Made by a program: the position numbers and the translations under genes. A DNA stretch of 64,000 nt from Burkholderiales bacterium (lineage in GTDB: Bacteria > Pseudomonadota > Gammaproteobacteria > Burkholderiales > Burkholderiaceae_C): the NCBI GenBank assembly GCA_016213325.1, contig JACRAY010000029.1, forward strand, positions 248,001-312,000, written 5' to 3'. This document shows positions 7,544 through 16,777 of this stretch, one piece after another (the stretch's first letter is position 1; every line of letters begins with the position of its first letter). The notes beneath the pieces were generated by a model. The model did no database searches. It had not been told where the DNA came from and worked only from the letters and a program-made list of their open reading frames with translations.

Positions 7544-9001
7544 TCAGGCCGTGCCGCCGACCGTCAGGCCGTCGATGCGCAGGGTGGGCTGCCCCACCCC
7601 CACCGGCACGCTCTGGCCTTCCTTGCCGCAGGTGCCCACGCCGGTGTCAAGCTTCATGTCGTTGCCGATCATCGACACGCGCGTCAGCGCGTCGGGCCCG
7701 TTGCCGACGATGGTGGCGCCCTTCACCGGGTACAGGATCTTGCCGTTCTCGACCCAGAAGGCTTCGCTGGCGGAGAACACGAACTTGCCCGAGGTGATGT
7801 CGACCTGCCCGCCGCCGAAGTTGGTGGCGTACAGGCCCTTCTTGATGCTCGCCACGATCTCCGCCGGGTTGCGCTCGCCGCCCAGCATGTAGGTGTTGGT
7901 CATGCGCGGCATCGGGATGTGCGCATAGCTTTCGCGCCGCCCGTTGCCGGTGGGCGCCACGCCCATCAGGCGCGCGTTCAGCGAATCCTGGATGTAGCCG
8001 CGCAGGATGCCGTCCTCGATCAGCACGTTGCGCTGCGTCGTGTTGCCCTCGTCGTCGACGTTGAGCGAGCCGCGGCGGTCGGCTATGGTGCCGTCGTCCA
8101 GCACCGTCACGCCCCTGGCCGCCACGCGCTGGCCGACCCGGCCCGAGAAGGCGCTGGAGCCCTTGCGGTTGAAGTCACCTTCCAGCCCGTGGCCCACCGC
8201 CTCGTGCAGCAGGATGCCGGGCCAGCCCGGGCCCAGCACCACGGTCATTTCGCCCGCGGGCGCCGGGCGCGACTCCAGGTTGGTCAGTGCCGCCGTCACC
8301 GCGTCGCTCACGTACGACTCGATGCGGGCGCCGTCGAAGTAGGCCAGCCCGAAGCGGCCGCCGCCGCCGCCCGAGCCCATCTCGCGGCGGCCGTCCTGCT
8401 CGGCGATCACGGTGACGGACATGCGCACCAGCGGGCGGATGTCGGCGGCGATGGTGCCGTCGGCCCGCGCCACCAGCACCACGTCGTACTCGCTCGCCAG
8501 CCCGGCCATGACCTGCTTGATGCGCGAGTCGCGGGCGCGGGCCATCTTCTCCATGCGCTCCAGCAGCTGCACCTTGGCCGTGCTGTCCAGGCTGGAAATC
8601 GGGTCCACGCCGCCGTAGAGCGAGCGGCTGCCCGCCACCTTGCGCGGCGCCACCTTCACGCGGCCGGCGCCGCCCGCGCCGATGGTGCGCACGGTGCGCG
8701 CCGCGTCGAGCAGCGAGGCTTCGGAGATGTCGTCGGAGTAGGCGAACGCGGTCTTCTCGCCGCTCACCGCGCGCACGCCCACGCCCTGGTCGATGCTGAA
8801 GCTGCCGGTCTTGACGATGCCCTCTTCCAGGCTCCAGCCTTCGCTGCGCGTGTACTGGAAGTACAGGTCGGCTTCGTCGACCCGATGGGCGCGGATTTCG
8901 CCCAGCGCTTTCGCCAGGTGGGTTTCGTCGAGCCCGAAGGGGTCCAGCAGCAGCGACTTGGCCGTGGCCAGGCGTTCGAGGGTGGGTTCGCGGGAGATCA
9001 T
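7544..9001 (-). CDS. tldD: Metalloprotease TldD
   Basis: A 485-residue protein of the TldD/PmbA family, which works with TldE as a zinc protease on unfolded peptides and, in other species, on antitoxins and peptide antibiotics. The zinc motif HEAVGH is at 266-271, in LLHEAVGHGLEGD. The glycine-rich GSGGGGGRFG lies at 209-218, and the C-terminal DTGVGTCGKEGQSVPVGVG segment matches the family. Length is as expected. No pmbA/tldE partner is in the window. Confidence 0.95.
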   Translation of the reverse strand: MISREPTLERLATAKSLLLDPFGLDETHLAKALGEIRAHRVDEADLYFQYTRSEGWSLEEGIVKTGSFSIDQGVGVRAVSGEKTAFAYSDDISEASLLDAARTVRTIGAGGAGRVKVAPRKVAGSRSLYGGVDPISSLDSTAKVQLLERMEKMARARDSRIKQVMAGLASEYDVVLVARADGTIAADIRPLVRMSVTVIAEQDGRREMGSGGGGGRFGLAYFDGARIESYVSDAVTAALTNLESRPAPAGEMTVVLGPGWPGILLHEAVGHGLEGDFNRKGSSAFSGRVGQRVAARGVTVLDDGTIADRRGSLNVDDEGNTTQRNVLIEDGILRGYIQDSLNARLMGVAPTGNGRRESYAHIPMPRMTNTYMLGGERNPAEIVASIKKGLYATNFGGGQVDITSGKFVFSASEAFWVENGKILYPVKGATIVGNGPDALTRVSMIGNDMKLDTGVGTCGKEGQSVPVGVGQPTLRIDGLTVGGTA

Positions 9002-9029
9002 CCGGCCATTCTAGGGCGGGGGTGGCATC

Positions 9030-9100
9030 GCTGGGGTTTTACCCCAGCCTACAAGTGCAGGGAAACGTGGGGACTTCGTAGGCTGGGGTGCAACCCCAGC
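9030..9100. repeat. Pair of GCTGGGGT...ACCCCAGC hairpins, inverted
   Basis: Two short palindromes face each other: GCTGGGGTTTTACCCCAGC at 9030-9048 and GCTGGGGTGCAACCCCAGC at 9082-9100, each bounded by CCTAC or its complement GTAGG. The second, with its GTAG prefix, recurs exactly at 59308-59330. They lie between the fusion kinase gene and tldD on the minus strand and may act as a transcript end or be a dispersed repeat. No U-tract is present. Confidence 0.8.
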
Positions 9101-9102
9101 GC

Positions 9103-11163
9103 TCAGTCCAGCAGCTTGCGCTGCCGCAGGTCATCCACCAGCGCACGCGCCGACGGGTACCGGTCGGCGGGCTTCTTGGCCATCAGCCGGTCCAGCACCG
9201 GCTGCAGCATTGCATGCTCTGCAGGCAACTGCGGCGTGGGCGCCGTGAGGTGCCGCGCCAGCAGCACGTCCAGCGATTCGGCCACGTAGGGGCGCTGGCC
9301 CGTCAGCATCTCGTACAGCATCACGCCCAGGCTGTACAGGTCGGTGGCCGGCGTGATGTGCTGGCCCAGCGCCTGCTCGGGGCTCAGGTAGTAAGGCGTT
9401 CCGACCACGTCGCCGTGGCGGGTCTGCGTGAACGCGGCGTTCTCGGCCTGCAGCATGGACTTGGCCACTCCGAAGTCGGCCAGCGCGGCGTTGCCGTCGG
9501 GCCGCATCATGATGTTCTCGGGCTTCAGGTCGCGGTGGATCACGCCGAGTTCGTGCACCGCCTGCAGCGCGTCGGCCACCTGCGCGAACACCTGCAGCAC
9601 GCGCGCCTGGCTCATGCCGCGCGTCACCTCGTTGCGCAGGTCGCCGCGCTCGAAGTATTCCATCGCGATGTAGGCATGATCGTCGGTGAAGCCCTGGTCG
9701 TAGATGCGGATCACGTTGGGGTGCTCGATGCGCGACAGCAGCGTGTACTCCTGGATAAAGCGCGCCAGGTGCGCATTGGTGGCCTTGCCACCCGCATCCA
9801 GCACCTTCAGCACCACGGCCAGGCCGTCTTCCTCGCGCACCGCCAGGTAGACCTCGGTCATGCCGCCGGCGCCGATCTTGCGCACCATGCGGTAGCCCTT
9901 CATGCGCAGCGGCTCCTGCCCCGGCTGGAACTGGTGGTCCTTCAGCGCCTCCAGCTTCGACTTCAGCGCTCCCTTCACCGCGCGCGCCGTGATTTCGGAA
10001 TTGACCTGCAGCGCCGCCTGGATCTCGCTGGCCCGCTCGGCCAAGCCGGCCATGCCGTGGCGGTGGTCGTCCAGGGTGGTCTGCAGCCCCGCGATTTCGG
10101 CTACTTCGACGAAGTTGCCCGGCCTGAGCTCCAGCGACGTGATGCCGCCGGTCTGCACGCCGGCGCCGGCTTCCTGCAGCACTTCCTGGGTGGCCACCAC
10201 CGTCCAGCCGAACTCCTTGCTGGCCGCCTCCAGCCGCGCCGCCATGTTCACCGTGTCGCCGATCGGCATCTTCTCGCCCGCGTCGACCGGGCCGAGCCGG
10301 CAGATCGTCACCTCGCCCGCGTGCAGGCCCACGCCGATGGCAAACGGCGGCAAGCCGCGCTCGGCAAACCGCTCCTGCAGCCAGCCGCGGAACTCGTGCG
10401 CCGCCAGCGCCATGCCCAGCGCCGCCGACAGCGCGCGCCGCGACGGCGGCAGCGGCGAGTCGGACTGCGTGTCGGCAAACACGGCGACCAGCCCGTCGCC
10501 TATGAACTTGAGGTGGCGCCCGCCGTTGACCAGCACCGGGGAAGAACTGCGCTCGAAGTACCACGTGAGCAGCTCTGCCACTTCGGTGGAGCTGAGCTTC
10601 TCGGCGAGCGAGGTGAACTCGCGGATGTCGGAGAACAGCACCGTGGCGTGCATCACCTGGTCGGCCACCGCGCCGTCGGGCCGCTCCAGCCCGAACTTGT
10701 CGGGCATGCGGCGCCCGCCGATGCTTTCGGAAAACGCACGCTGCAGGTGCTCTTCGCTCGCCTGCACGGCCGTCTGTATGGTCTCCTCGATGCGGCCGCG
10801 CTTCTTCAGCAGGCTTTCCAGCGCCTCCAGCAGTTCCACGCGGGTGAACGGCTTGGCGAGGTAGTCGTCGGCTCCCGCCGTCATGCCGCGGCGCATGCTG
10901 GCGCGGTCGTCCAGCGCCGTGAGTACCATCACCGAGGTGCCGGCGATCGCCTTGTCGCCGCGGATCGCCTCCAGCAGCGCGAAGCCGTCCATCTCGGGCA
11001 TGCCGATGTCGGTGATGACCACGTCGGGCTTCATCTCGCGCACCCGCAGCAGGCCCTCGCGGCCGTTCACGGCCGACACGATGTCGTAGCCCTCCAGCTT
11101 GAGCAGGCGCGTGACGTTGTTGCGGATCGCGTCGTCGTCTTCGACGATGAGGACGGTGGTCAT
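9103..11163 (-). CDS. Receiver - class III nucleotidyl cyclase - Ser/Thr protein kinase fusion
   Basis: One 686-residue cytoplasmic protein carries three signalling modules. Residues 1-122 are a response-regulator receiver with phosphoacceptor D52, T82 and K104. Residues about 172-350 are a class III cyclase with metal ligands D179 and D223 and transition-state residues N306 and R310. Residues about 424-686 are a Ser/Thr kinase with GAGGMTEVY loop, K453, HRDLKPEN (543-550), DFG (563-565) and GTPYYLSPEQ. All catalytic residues look intact. No transmembrane segment is seen. The start overlaps the next stop (ATGA). Substrates and the partner histidine kinase are unknown. Confidence 0.9.
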   Translation of the reverse strand: MTTVLIVEDDDAIRNNVTRLLKLEGYDIVSAVNGREGLLRVREMKPDVVITDIGMPEMDGFALLEAIRGDKAIAGTSVMVLTALDDRASMRRGMTAGADDYLAKPFTRVELLEALESLLKKRGRIEETIQTAVQASEEHLQRAFSESIGGRRMPDKFGLERPDGAVADQVMHATVLFSDIREFTSLAEKLSSTEVAELLTWYFERSSSPVLVNGGRHLKFIGDGLVAVFADTQSDSPLPPSRRALSAALGMALAAHEFRGWLQERFAERGLPPFAIGVGLHAGEVTICRLGPVDAGEKMPIGDTVNMAARLEAASKEFGWTVVATQEVLQEAGAGVQTGGITSLELRPGNFVEVAEIAGLQTTLDDHRHGMAGLAERASEIQAALQVNSEITARAVKGALKSKLEALKDHQFQPGQEPLRMKGYRMVRKIGAGGMTEVYLAVREEDGLAVVLKVLDAGGKATNAHLARFIQEYTLLSRIEHPNVIRIYDQGFTDDHAYIAMEYFERGDLRNEVTRGMSQARVLQVFAQVADALQAVHELGVIHRDLKPENIMMRPDGNAALADFGVAKSMLQAENAAFTQTRHGDVVGTPYYLSPEQALGQHITPATDLYSLGVMLYEMLTGQRPYVAESLDVLLARHLTAPTPQLPAEHAMLQPVLDRLMAKKPADRYPSARALVDDLRQRKLLD

Positions 11164-12044
11164 CGGGCGCGGTCGGCGATGAACCGGAAAAGCGCCGCGT
11201 CGTCCATGTCGCCCAGCCCGGCCTGCACCGCGGCGTCGAACACCGCCGCAGCCTTGGCGCCGAGCGGCCCTTCGAAGCCCGCCTCGCGGCCCGCTTCCAG
11301 CGCCAGCCGCGAGTCCTTGGCCAGCAGCGTCATGTGCGCGCGCGTCTCCACATCGCCGGCGATGGCGCGGCGCAGGCGGTCCGAGCCGATCCAGCTTTGC
11401 CCGCTGGAGCGCTCGATCACCTCCAGCGTGCGCTGCAGGTCCAGCCCGAGCCGCTCGGCCAGCGCCAGCGCCTCGGCCGCGCCCGCCAGGTTGATCGTGG
11501 CCAGCAGGTTGTTCACGAGCTTGGTGCGCGCGCCGTCGCCGGGCTGGGCGCCCACGCGGAACACGTGCTCGCTGAGCGTGTCGATGAGTGGCCAGTAGCG
11601 CTCGAACACCGCCTGGTCGCACGCGACCATCAGGCTCATGGTGCCGTCGCGGGCGCGCGCCGGGCCGCCCGACATGGGCGCGTCGATCACGTGGATGCCG
11701 CGCTCCTGCAGGTGCGAAGCGAACCGCTCGACGTCGCCCGGGCCGATGGTGGGGCACAGCAGCACGCCGTGCCCGGGCTTGAGCGTTTCGGTGGCGCCGG
11801 AGGCGCCGAACAGCACGTCTTCGACCTGGGACGCGTCGACCACGCAGACGATGAGGGCCTGCACGCCGGCAGCCGCGTCGGCCGCGGAGCGGCAGGGCGT
11901 GGCGCCTTCGACGGCCAGCGCGTCGACCTTGGCCCGGTCGATGTCGTGCACGCGCACGGCCCAGCCCTGCGCCAGCAAGCGCCGCGCCATGCCGCCGCCC
12001 ATGTTGCCGACGCCGACGATGCCCACGGGAAGTGTGGAGGTCAC
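11160..12044 (-). CDS. NAD(P)-dependent beta-hydroxyacid dehydrogenase (3-hydroxyisobutyrate dehydrogenase family)
   Basis: This 294-residue enzyme has a Rossmann GVGNMG nucleotide site at 11-16, the substrate motif DAPMSGGPARARDGTMSLM and the catalytic lysine in KLVNNLL, all typical of the 3-hydroxyisobutyrate/tartronate semialdehyde/glyoxylate reductase group. The start is taken as GTG at 12042-12044 because it overlaps the rodA stop as GTGA. It sits between rodA and the fusion kinase in one overlapping run. Which 2- or 3-hydroxy acid it uses is not resolvable here. Confidence 0.85.
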   Translation of the reverse strand: MTSTLPVGIVGVGNMGGGMARRLLAQGWAVRVHDIDRAKVDALAVEGATPCRSAADAAAGVQALIVCVVDASQVEDVLFGASGATETLKPGHGVLLCPTIGPGDVERFASHLQERGIHVIDAPMSGGPARARDGTMSLMVACDQAVFERYWPLIDTLSEHVFRVGAQPGDGARTKLVNNLLATINLAGAAEALALAERLGLDLQRTLEVIERSSGQSWIGSDRLRRAIAGDVETRAHMTLLAKDSRLALEAGREAGFEGPLGAKAAAVFDAAVQAGLGDMDDAALFRFIADRAR

Positions 12045-13195
12045 GATTGGACGAGTCTCTTGGTCCTGGCGATGGACATCAGGATACCGAGTCCCGCGCC
12101 CAGCGTCACCATCGCCGTGCCGCCGTAGCTGATGAACGGCAGCGGCACCCCCACCACCGGCAGGATGCCGCTGACCATGCCCATGTTCACGAAGGCATAG
12201 GTAAAGAAGATCATGGTGACCGCGCCGGCCAGCAGCCGCGCGAACAGCGTGGGGGCCTCCAGCGCGATGGCGAGCCCGCGGAAGATCAGGAACAGGAATG
12301 CGGCGACCAGCCCCAGGGTGCCCACCAGCCCGAATTCCTCGGAGTAGGCGGCGAAGATGAAGTCGGTGGTGCGCTCCGGGATGAACTCCAGGTGGGTCTG
12401 CGTCCCCTGCATGAAGCCCTTGCCGAAGATGCCGCCCGAGCCGATGGCGATCATGCCCTGGATGATGTGGAAGCCCTTGCCCAGCGGGTCCTTGCTGGGG
12501 TCCAGCAGCGTGCAGATGCGCTGCTGCTGGTAGTCGTGCAGGATGGGCCAGCGGAAGCCCTGCGCGCACAGGGTCGACTCGAACACCACCAGCAGCACCA
12601 GGGCGGCCAGGCCCAGCAGCATGGGCGGGATGATCAGCTTCCACGACAGTCCCGCGAAGAAGATCACCGCCAGCCCGGCCGCCAGCACCAGCAGCGAGGT
12701 GCCCAGGTCGGGCTGTTTCATGATCAGGCCCACCGGCAGCGCCAAAATCAGCAGCGCCACGAAGAAGTCCAGCGGGCGCAGCTGCCCTTCGCGCTTCTGG
12801 AACCACCAGGCCAGCATGAGGGGCATGGCGATCTTCATGATCTCGCTGGGCTGTATGGTCACGCCGATGTTGATCCAGCGCCGCGCGCCCTTCTTGGTGA
12901 TGCCGAACACCGCCACCGCGACCAGCAGCGCCACGCCGATGACGTAGAGCGGCACGGCAAAGCTCATCAGCCGCTGCGGCGGCACCTGGGCCACGAAGAA
13001 CATGATGAGCCCGGCCAGCACCATGTTGCGGCCGTGGTCCACGAAGCGCGTGCCGTGGTCGAAGCCCGACGAATACATGGTGAGCATGCCCGCGCAGGCC
13101 AGGATGAAGACGGCGAACGCGAGCGGCCCGTCGAAACCTTGCAGCATGGGCGCCAGGCGCTGCGTGAGGGGCGGTTTTTCGAACACGGCGGACAT
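12041..13195 (-). CDS. rodA: Rod-shape peptidoglycan polymerase RodA
   Basis: A 384-residue SEDS-family membrane glycosyltransferase that polymerises lipid II during cell elongation together with a class B penicillin-binding protein. About ten hydrophobic segments are visible. Signature stretches include RRWINIGVTIQPSEIMKIAMPL, KQPDLGTSLL, SGGIFGKGF, TDFIFAAYSEEFG and the C-terminal LPFISYGGTAM. A second SEDS protein, FtsW, lies in the dcw cluster; the RodA assignment follows from its position outside that cluster and the QPDLGTSL form. No PBP2 gene is seen in the window beside it. Confidence 0.92.
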   Translation of the reverse strand: MSAVFEKPPLTQRLAPMLQGFDGPLAFAVFILACAGMLTMYSSGFDHGTRFVDHGRNMVLAGLIMFFVAQVPPQRLMSFAVPLYVIGVALLVAVAVFGITKKGARRWINIGVTIQPSEIMKIAMPLMLAWWFQKREGQLRPLDFFVALLILALPVGLIMKQPDLGTSLLVLAAGLAVIFFAGLSWKLIIPPMLLGLAALVLLVVFESTLCAQGFRWPILHDYQQQRICTLLDPSKDPLGKGFHIIQGMIAIGSGGIFGKGFMQGTQTHLEFIPERTTDFIFAAYSEEFGLVGTLGLVAAFLFLIFRGLAIALEAPTLFARLLAGAVTMIFFTYAFVNMGMVSGILPVVGVPLPFISYGGTAMVTLGAGLGILMSIARTKRLVQS

Positions 13196-13230
13196 ACGGG
13201 CCGGATTATCCCCGGTGGCATGATCGGGCG

Positions 13231-13818
13231 ATGGCCCCGGTTACACATCTGCTCTACCTGCACGGTTTCCGCTCGTCACCCAAGTCCTTCAAGGCGCAGA
13301 TGGTGGCGGCGCGCATGCGCGTTCGGCATCCCGAAGCCACTTGGTGGTGCCCGCAGCTGCCGCCCTCGCCGCGCGCTGCGATGCAGATGGTGGCCGAGGG
13401 GATTGCTCACTGGCCGCATGCGGCCATGGGCGTGATCGGCTCGTCGCTCGGCGGCTACTACGCCACCCACGTGGCCGAGACCACCGGCTGCCGGGCCGTG
13501 CTGCTCAACCCGGCCGTCCACGCGGCGCGCGACCTCGCCAGGTACGTGGGTGACCAGGTGTCCTGGCACGACCCATCTGACCATTTCTTCTTCGACCCGG
13601 CCTACGTGGACGAACTGCGTGCGCTGGAACACGGCCCGGTAGCCCAGCCGTCGAATTATTTCGCGGTCATCGCCAAGGGCGACGAAGTGCTGGACTGGCG
13701 CGAGATGACCGGACGCTACCCGGGCGTGCGCACCAAGCTGCTGGAGGCCAGCGACCATGCGCTCTCGGACTTCGACGCGCACATCGATGAGGTGATGGCT
13801 TTCCTCGGGCTGGGATAA
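13231..13818 (+). CDS. YqiA-type alpha/beta hydrolase (esterase)
   Basis: This 195-residue protein begins HLLYLHGFRSSPKS and has the nucleophile elbow GSSLGG around S72, an acid in GDEVLDW and the histidine in SDHALSDF, completing a Ser-Asp-His triad as in YqiA/UPF0227 esterases. It is divergent from rodA with only 35 bases between the starts. An RNase II/R-family gene begins 7 bases after its stop, suggesting co-transcription. The physiological substrate is unknown. Confidence 0.85.
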   Translation: MAPVTHLLYLHGFRSSPKSFKAQMVAARMRVRHPEATWWCPQLPPSPRAAMQMVAEGIAHWPHAAMGVIGSSLGGYYATHVAETTGCRAVLLNPAVHAARDLARYVGDQVSWHDPSDHFFFDPAYVDELRALEHGPVAQPSNYFAVIAKGDEVLDWREMTGRYPGVRTKLLEASDHALSDFDAHIDEVMAFLGLG

Positions 13819-13825
13819 TCCCCCG

Positions 13826-15889
13826 ATGTATGTCCTGTTCGAAGAAGCCGGCAAGTTCCTGTCGGGCCGTGTGCTGTCCGAGGCCGACACCTCTGCCCAG
13901 GTGGAGCTGGACAGCGGCAAGCGCGTCAAGGCCAAGGCGGCCAACATCCTGCTGAAGTTCGACAAGCCGCAGCCCGCGGAACTCCTGCGCGACGCGCAGG
14001 CGCTGGCCGCCGGCATAGAGCTGGACCTCGCCTGGGAGTTCGCGTCCGAGGAAGAATTCGGCTTTGCCGACCTGGCGCGCGAGTATTTCAGCGACAAGGC
14101 CAGCCTGGCGCAGCAGGTCGCGATGCTGCTGCGCCTGTTCGACGCGCCGCACTACTTCCGCCGCGCGGGCAAGGGGCGCTTTCGCAAGGCGCCGGCCGAG
14201 ATCGTCCAGCAGGCGCTGGCCGCCATCGAGAAGAAGAAGCAGTTGCAGGCCCAGATCACCGCGTGGGCGTCGGAGCTCGTTGCGGGCCACTGCCCGCCTG
14301 CCGTGCGCGAGCAGCTCTATCGCATCCTGTTCAAGCCGGACAAGAACGCGCCCGAGTACAAGGCTGTGGTCGAGGCGTCGCGCAGTTCGCAGTTGGCCCC
14401 GCTGGCGCTGCTGCAGAAGGCCGGCGCCATCGATTCCGCCTACCAGTTCCACTGGCGGCGCTTCCTGCTGGAATACTTTCCCAAGGGCACCGGCTTCCCG
14501 CCGCTGGCGGCGCCGGCGATCAAGGAGGACCTGCCGCTGGCCGGCGTACAGGCCTTCTCGGTGGATGATTCGAGCACCACCGAGATCGACGACGCGCTGT
14601 CGGTGCAGGGCCTGGGCAGCGGCACGGTCACGGTGGGCATCCACATCGCCGCCCCCGGGCTCGCGGTGCAGCCCGGCACGCCGCTGGACCAGGTGGCGCG
14701 GCAGCGCCTGTCCACCGTCTACATGCCGGGCTACAAGGTCACGATGCTGCCCGACGACGTGGTGCAGGCGTACACGCTGCAGGAGGGCCGCGACTGCCCC
14801 GCCGTGTCGCTCTACGCCTCGTTCGACGAAGCGTCGCTCGCCCTGAAGTCCACCGAGACGAAGCTCGAACGCGTGCCGATCGCAGCCAACCTGCGGCACG
14901 ACCAGCTCGATGCCTTCCTCACCGAGGAATGGCTGGAGAACCCCGCCGGGCCCGACAACGGCGCGCCGGAAGTGGCGGTGCGCGTGCGCGAGCCGCTGGC
15001 TTTCCTGTTCCGGCTGGCGCGGCAACTCAAGGCGCAGCGTGAAATCGTTCGCGGCAAGCCGGAGAACTTCAACCGGCCGGACTACAACTTCCGCCTGCAC
15101 GGCAACGACGGCCAAGTGCCCGAGGGCGACGAGCAGGTCGAGATCACCGTGCGCCGCCGCGGCGCGCCGCTGGACCTGGTGGTTTCCGAGGCGATGATCC
15201 TCGCCAACAGCACCTGGGGCCAGTGGCTGGCCGACCTGGGCGTGCCCGCCATCTACCGCAGCCAGGCCAGCCTGGCGCCCGGCGTCAAGGTGCGCATGGG
15301 TACCAAGTCGCTGCCGCACGCCGGCATCGGCGTGAAGAGTTACGCCTGGAGCACGTCGCCCCTGCGCCGCTACACCGACCTGGTGAACCAGTGGCAGATC
15401 GTGGCGGCGGCGCGGCACGGCCGCACGGCGGCCCTGGCGGCGCCCTTCAAGCCGAAGGACGCCGAACTGTTCTCGATCATTTCCGCCTTCGACGGGGCCT
15501 ACAGCGCCTACAACGCCAACCAGGCGGCGATGGAGCGCTTCTGGACGCTGCGCTTCCTGCAGCAGGCGGGCACCCGGGAGATCGTGGCCACCGTCTTCAA
15601 GGACAACCTGGCGCGCGCCGAGGACCTGCCGCTGGTGCTGCCGGTGATGGGCGCGCAGGACCTGCCGCGCGGCGCGCGGGTGCGCTTGAAGCTGGGCGAC
15701 ATCGACCTGATCGCGCTGGATGTCAAGGGCACGGTGGCCGAACGGCTGGATACCGTGCCGGCGCTGGCAGGAACGTCGGAAGAAGACGACGGCGACGAGG
15801 AACCCGTGGCCGGCCCGATTGCCATTGCAGTGGATGTGGAAGAAACTGCCGAGAGTTCCGCTCCCGCCGGAGATAATCCCCCCCTGTGA
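13826..15889 (+). CDS. RNase II/R (RNB) family exoribonuclease-like protein
   Basis: This 687-residue protein has an RNB catalytic domain from about residue 240. The metal motif DDSSTTEIDDA (247-257) keeps three of the four RNase II acidic positions as Asp and has Glu at the fourth (E253, where E. coli RNase II has D207). LRRYTDLVNQ is the conserved downstream block. It lacks an obvious C-terminal S1 domain of RNase R length and ends in an acidic tail. It would degrade RNA 3' to 5' if active. The stop overlaps the next start (GTGA). Confidence 0.85.
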   Translation: MYVLFEEAGKFLSGRVLSEADTSAQVELDSGKRVKAKAANILLKFDKPQPAELLRDAQALAAGIELDLAWEFASEEEFGFADLAREYFSDKASLAQQVAMLLRLFDAPHYFRRAGKGRFRKAPAEIVQQALAAIEKKKQLQAQITAWASELVAGHCPPAVREQLYRILFKPDKNAPEYKAVVEASRSSQLAPLALLQKAGAIDSAYQFHWRRFLLEYFPKGTGFPPLAAPAIKEDLPLAGVQAFSVDDSSTTEIDDALSVQGLGSGTVTVGIHIAAPGLAVQPGTPLDQVARQRLSTVYMPGYKVTMLPDDVVQAYTLQEGRDCPAVSLYASFDEASLALKSTETKLERVPIAANLRHDQLDAFLTEEWLENPAGPDNGAPEVAVRVREPLAFLFRLARQLKAQREIVRGKPENFNRPDYNFRLHGNDGQVPEGDEQVEITVRRRGAPLDLVVSEAMILANSTWGQWLADLGVPAIYRSQASLAPGVKVRMGTKSLPHAGIGVKSYAWSTSPLRRYTDLVNQWQIVAAARHGRTAALAAPFKPKDAELFSIISAFDGAYSAYNANQAAMERFWTLRFLQQAGTREIVATVFKDNLARAEDLPLVLPVMGAQDLPRGARVRLKLGDIDLIALDVKGTVAERLDTVPALAGTSEEDDGDEEPVAGPIAIAVDVEETAESSAPAGDNPPL

Positions 15890-16743
15890 AATGGCCGTCG
15901 TTTAGCACCCTGCAGATCGCCCTGGGCCTGTCCGTGGCGTTCCATGCGGCACTGCTCACGGTGCGCTTCGTCGACCCCGAGCGTTTCAACCGCGTCTTCC
16001 AGGACACCCCGCTCGAGGTGATCCTGGTGAACGCGCGCACCAATGAAAGGCCGGACAAGGCCACCGCCATCGCGCAGACCTCCATGGCCGGCGGCGGCGA
16101 CGCCGAAAAGGGCCGCGCCATGTCGCCGCTGCCGCCGTCGGCCTTCACCGAACTGGGTGACGCCGCCGAAGACGCGCAGCGCCGCATCGAGGCGATGCAG
16201 GAGCAGCAGATGATGCTGCTCACGCAACTGAAGAAGGCGCTGGCCTCCATGCCGCCGCCCGACCCCAAGCAGCTCGCCGAGCAGGACCCGCAGGCACAGG
16301 CCCGCGAAGAAAAGCGCAAGCAGCTGGTCAAGCTGCTGGCCGAGATCGAAAAGCGCATCGAGGAAGAGAACGCGCGGCCCAAGAAGCGCTACATCAGCCC
16401 GTCGACGCGCGAAGAGGTGTACGCCGTCTACTACGACGCGCTGCGCCGCAAGATCGAGAACAAGGGAACCGAGCAGTTCCCCACCGCCGCGGGCCGCAAG
16501 CTGTACGGCGAACTCACCATGATCGTCACCGTCAACAACGACGGTCGCGTGCTGGACACCGAAGTGGTGGAGACGTCGGGCAACATGACGCTGGACCGCC
16601 GCGCGCAGGGCATCGCGCGCGCCGCCGGCCCGTTCGGCCGCTTCACCGACTCGATGCGGCGCAAGGCCGACCAGATCGTGGTGGTCTCGCGCTTCAAGTT
16701 CACGCGCGACGAAACGCTGGAAACCAAGCTGACCGCGCGCTGA
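15886..16743 (+). CDS. TonB-family energy transducer-like protein
   Basis: This 285-residue protein starts at GTG 15886, overlapping the previous stop. One N-terminal membrane helix (about residues 8-25) is followed by a long Gln/Glu/Lys-rich helical, periplasm-spanning region with RREEKRKQLV-type coiled coil. The C-terminal domain (about 190-285; RKLYGELTMIVTVNNDGRVLDTEVVETSG) fits the TonB fold. No ExbB/ExbD genes are next to it. It might couple to a transporter or serve as a TolA/TonB-like envelope linker; which is inference. Confidence 0.8.
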   Translation: MKWPSFSTLQIALGLSVAFHAALLTVRFVDPERFNRVFQDTPLEVILVNARTNERPDKATAIAQTSMAGGGDAEKGRAMSPLPPSAFTELGDAAEDAQRRIEAMQEQQMMLLTQLKKALASMPPPDPKQLAEQDPQAQAREEKRKQLVKLLAEIEKRIEEENARPKKRYISPSTREEVYAVYYDALRRKIENKGTEQFPTAAGRKLYGELTMIVTVNNDGRVLDTEVVETSGNMTLDRRAQGIARAAGPFGRFTDSMRRKADQIVVVSRFKFTRDETLETKLTAR

Positions 16744-16777
16744 TTCCTTCTCTTCTTTCTTACTTGTTCCCGAGCCA

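Noticed and set aside
9030..9100. GGGGTTTTACCCC hairpins as intrinsic terminators
   Set aside because: No U-tract follows on the relevant strand and an exact copy occurs elsewhere, so they are listed as repeats; termination is only a possibility.
9088..11598. Long open frame of 836 codons opposite the receiver-cyclase-kinase gene
   Set aside because: Translation is Arg/His/Gln/Val-rich low-quality sequence without domains; it is a shadow of the GC-rich gene on the other strand. Similar long antisense frames at 7193-9289, 31894-34050, 42740-44047, 49728-51515 and 55016-56908 were dropped for the same reason.
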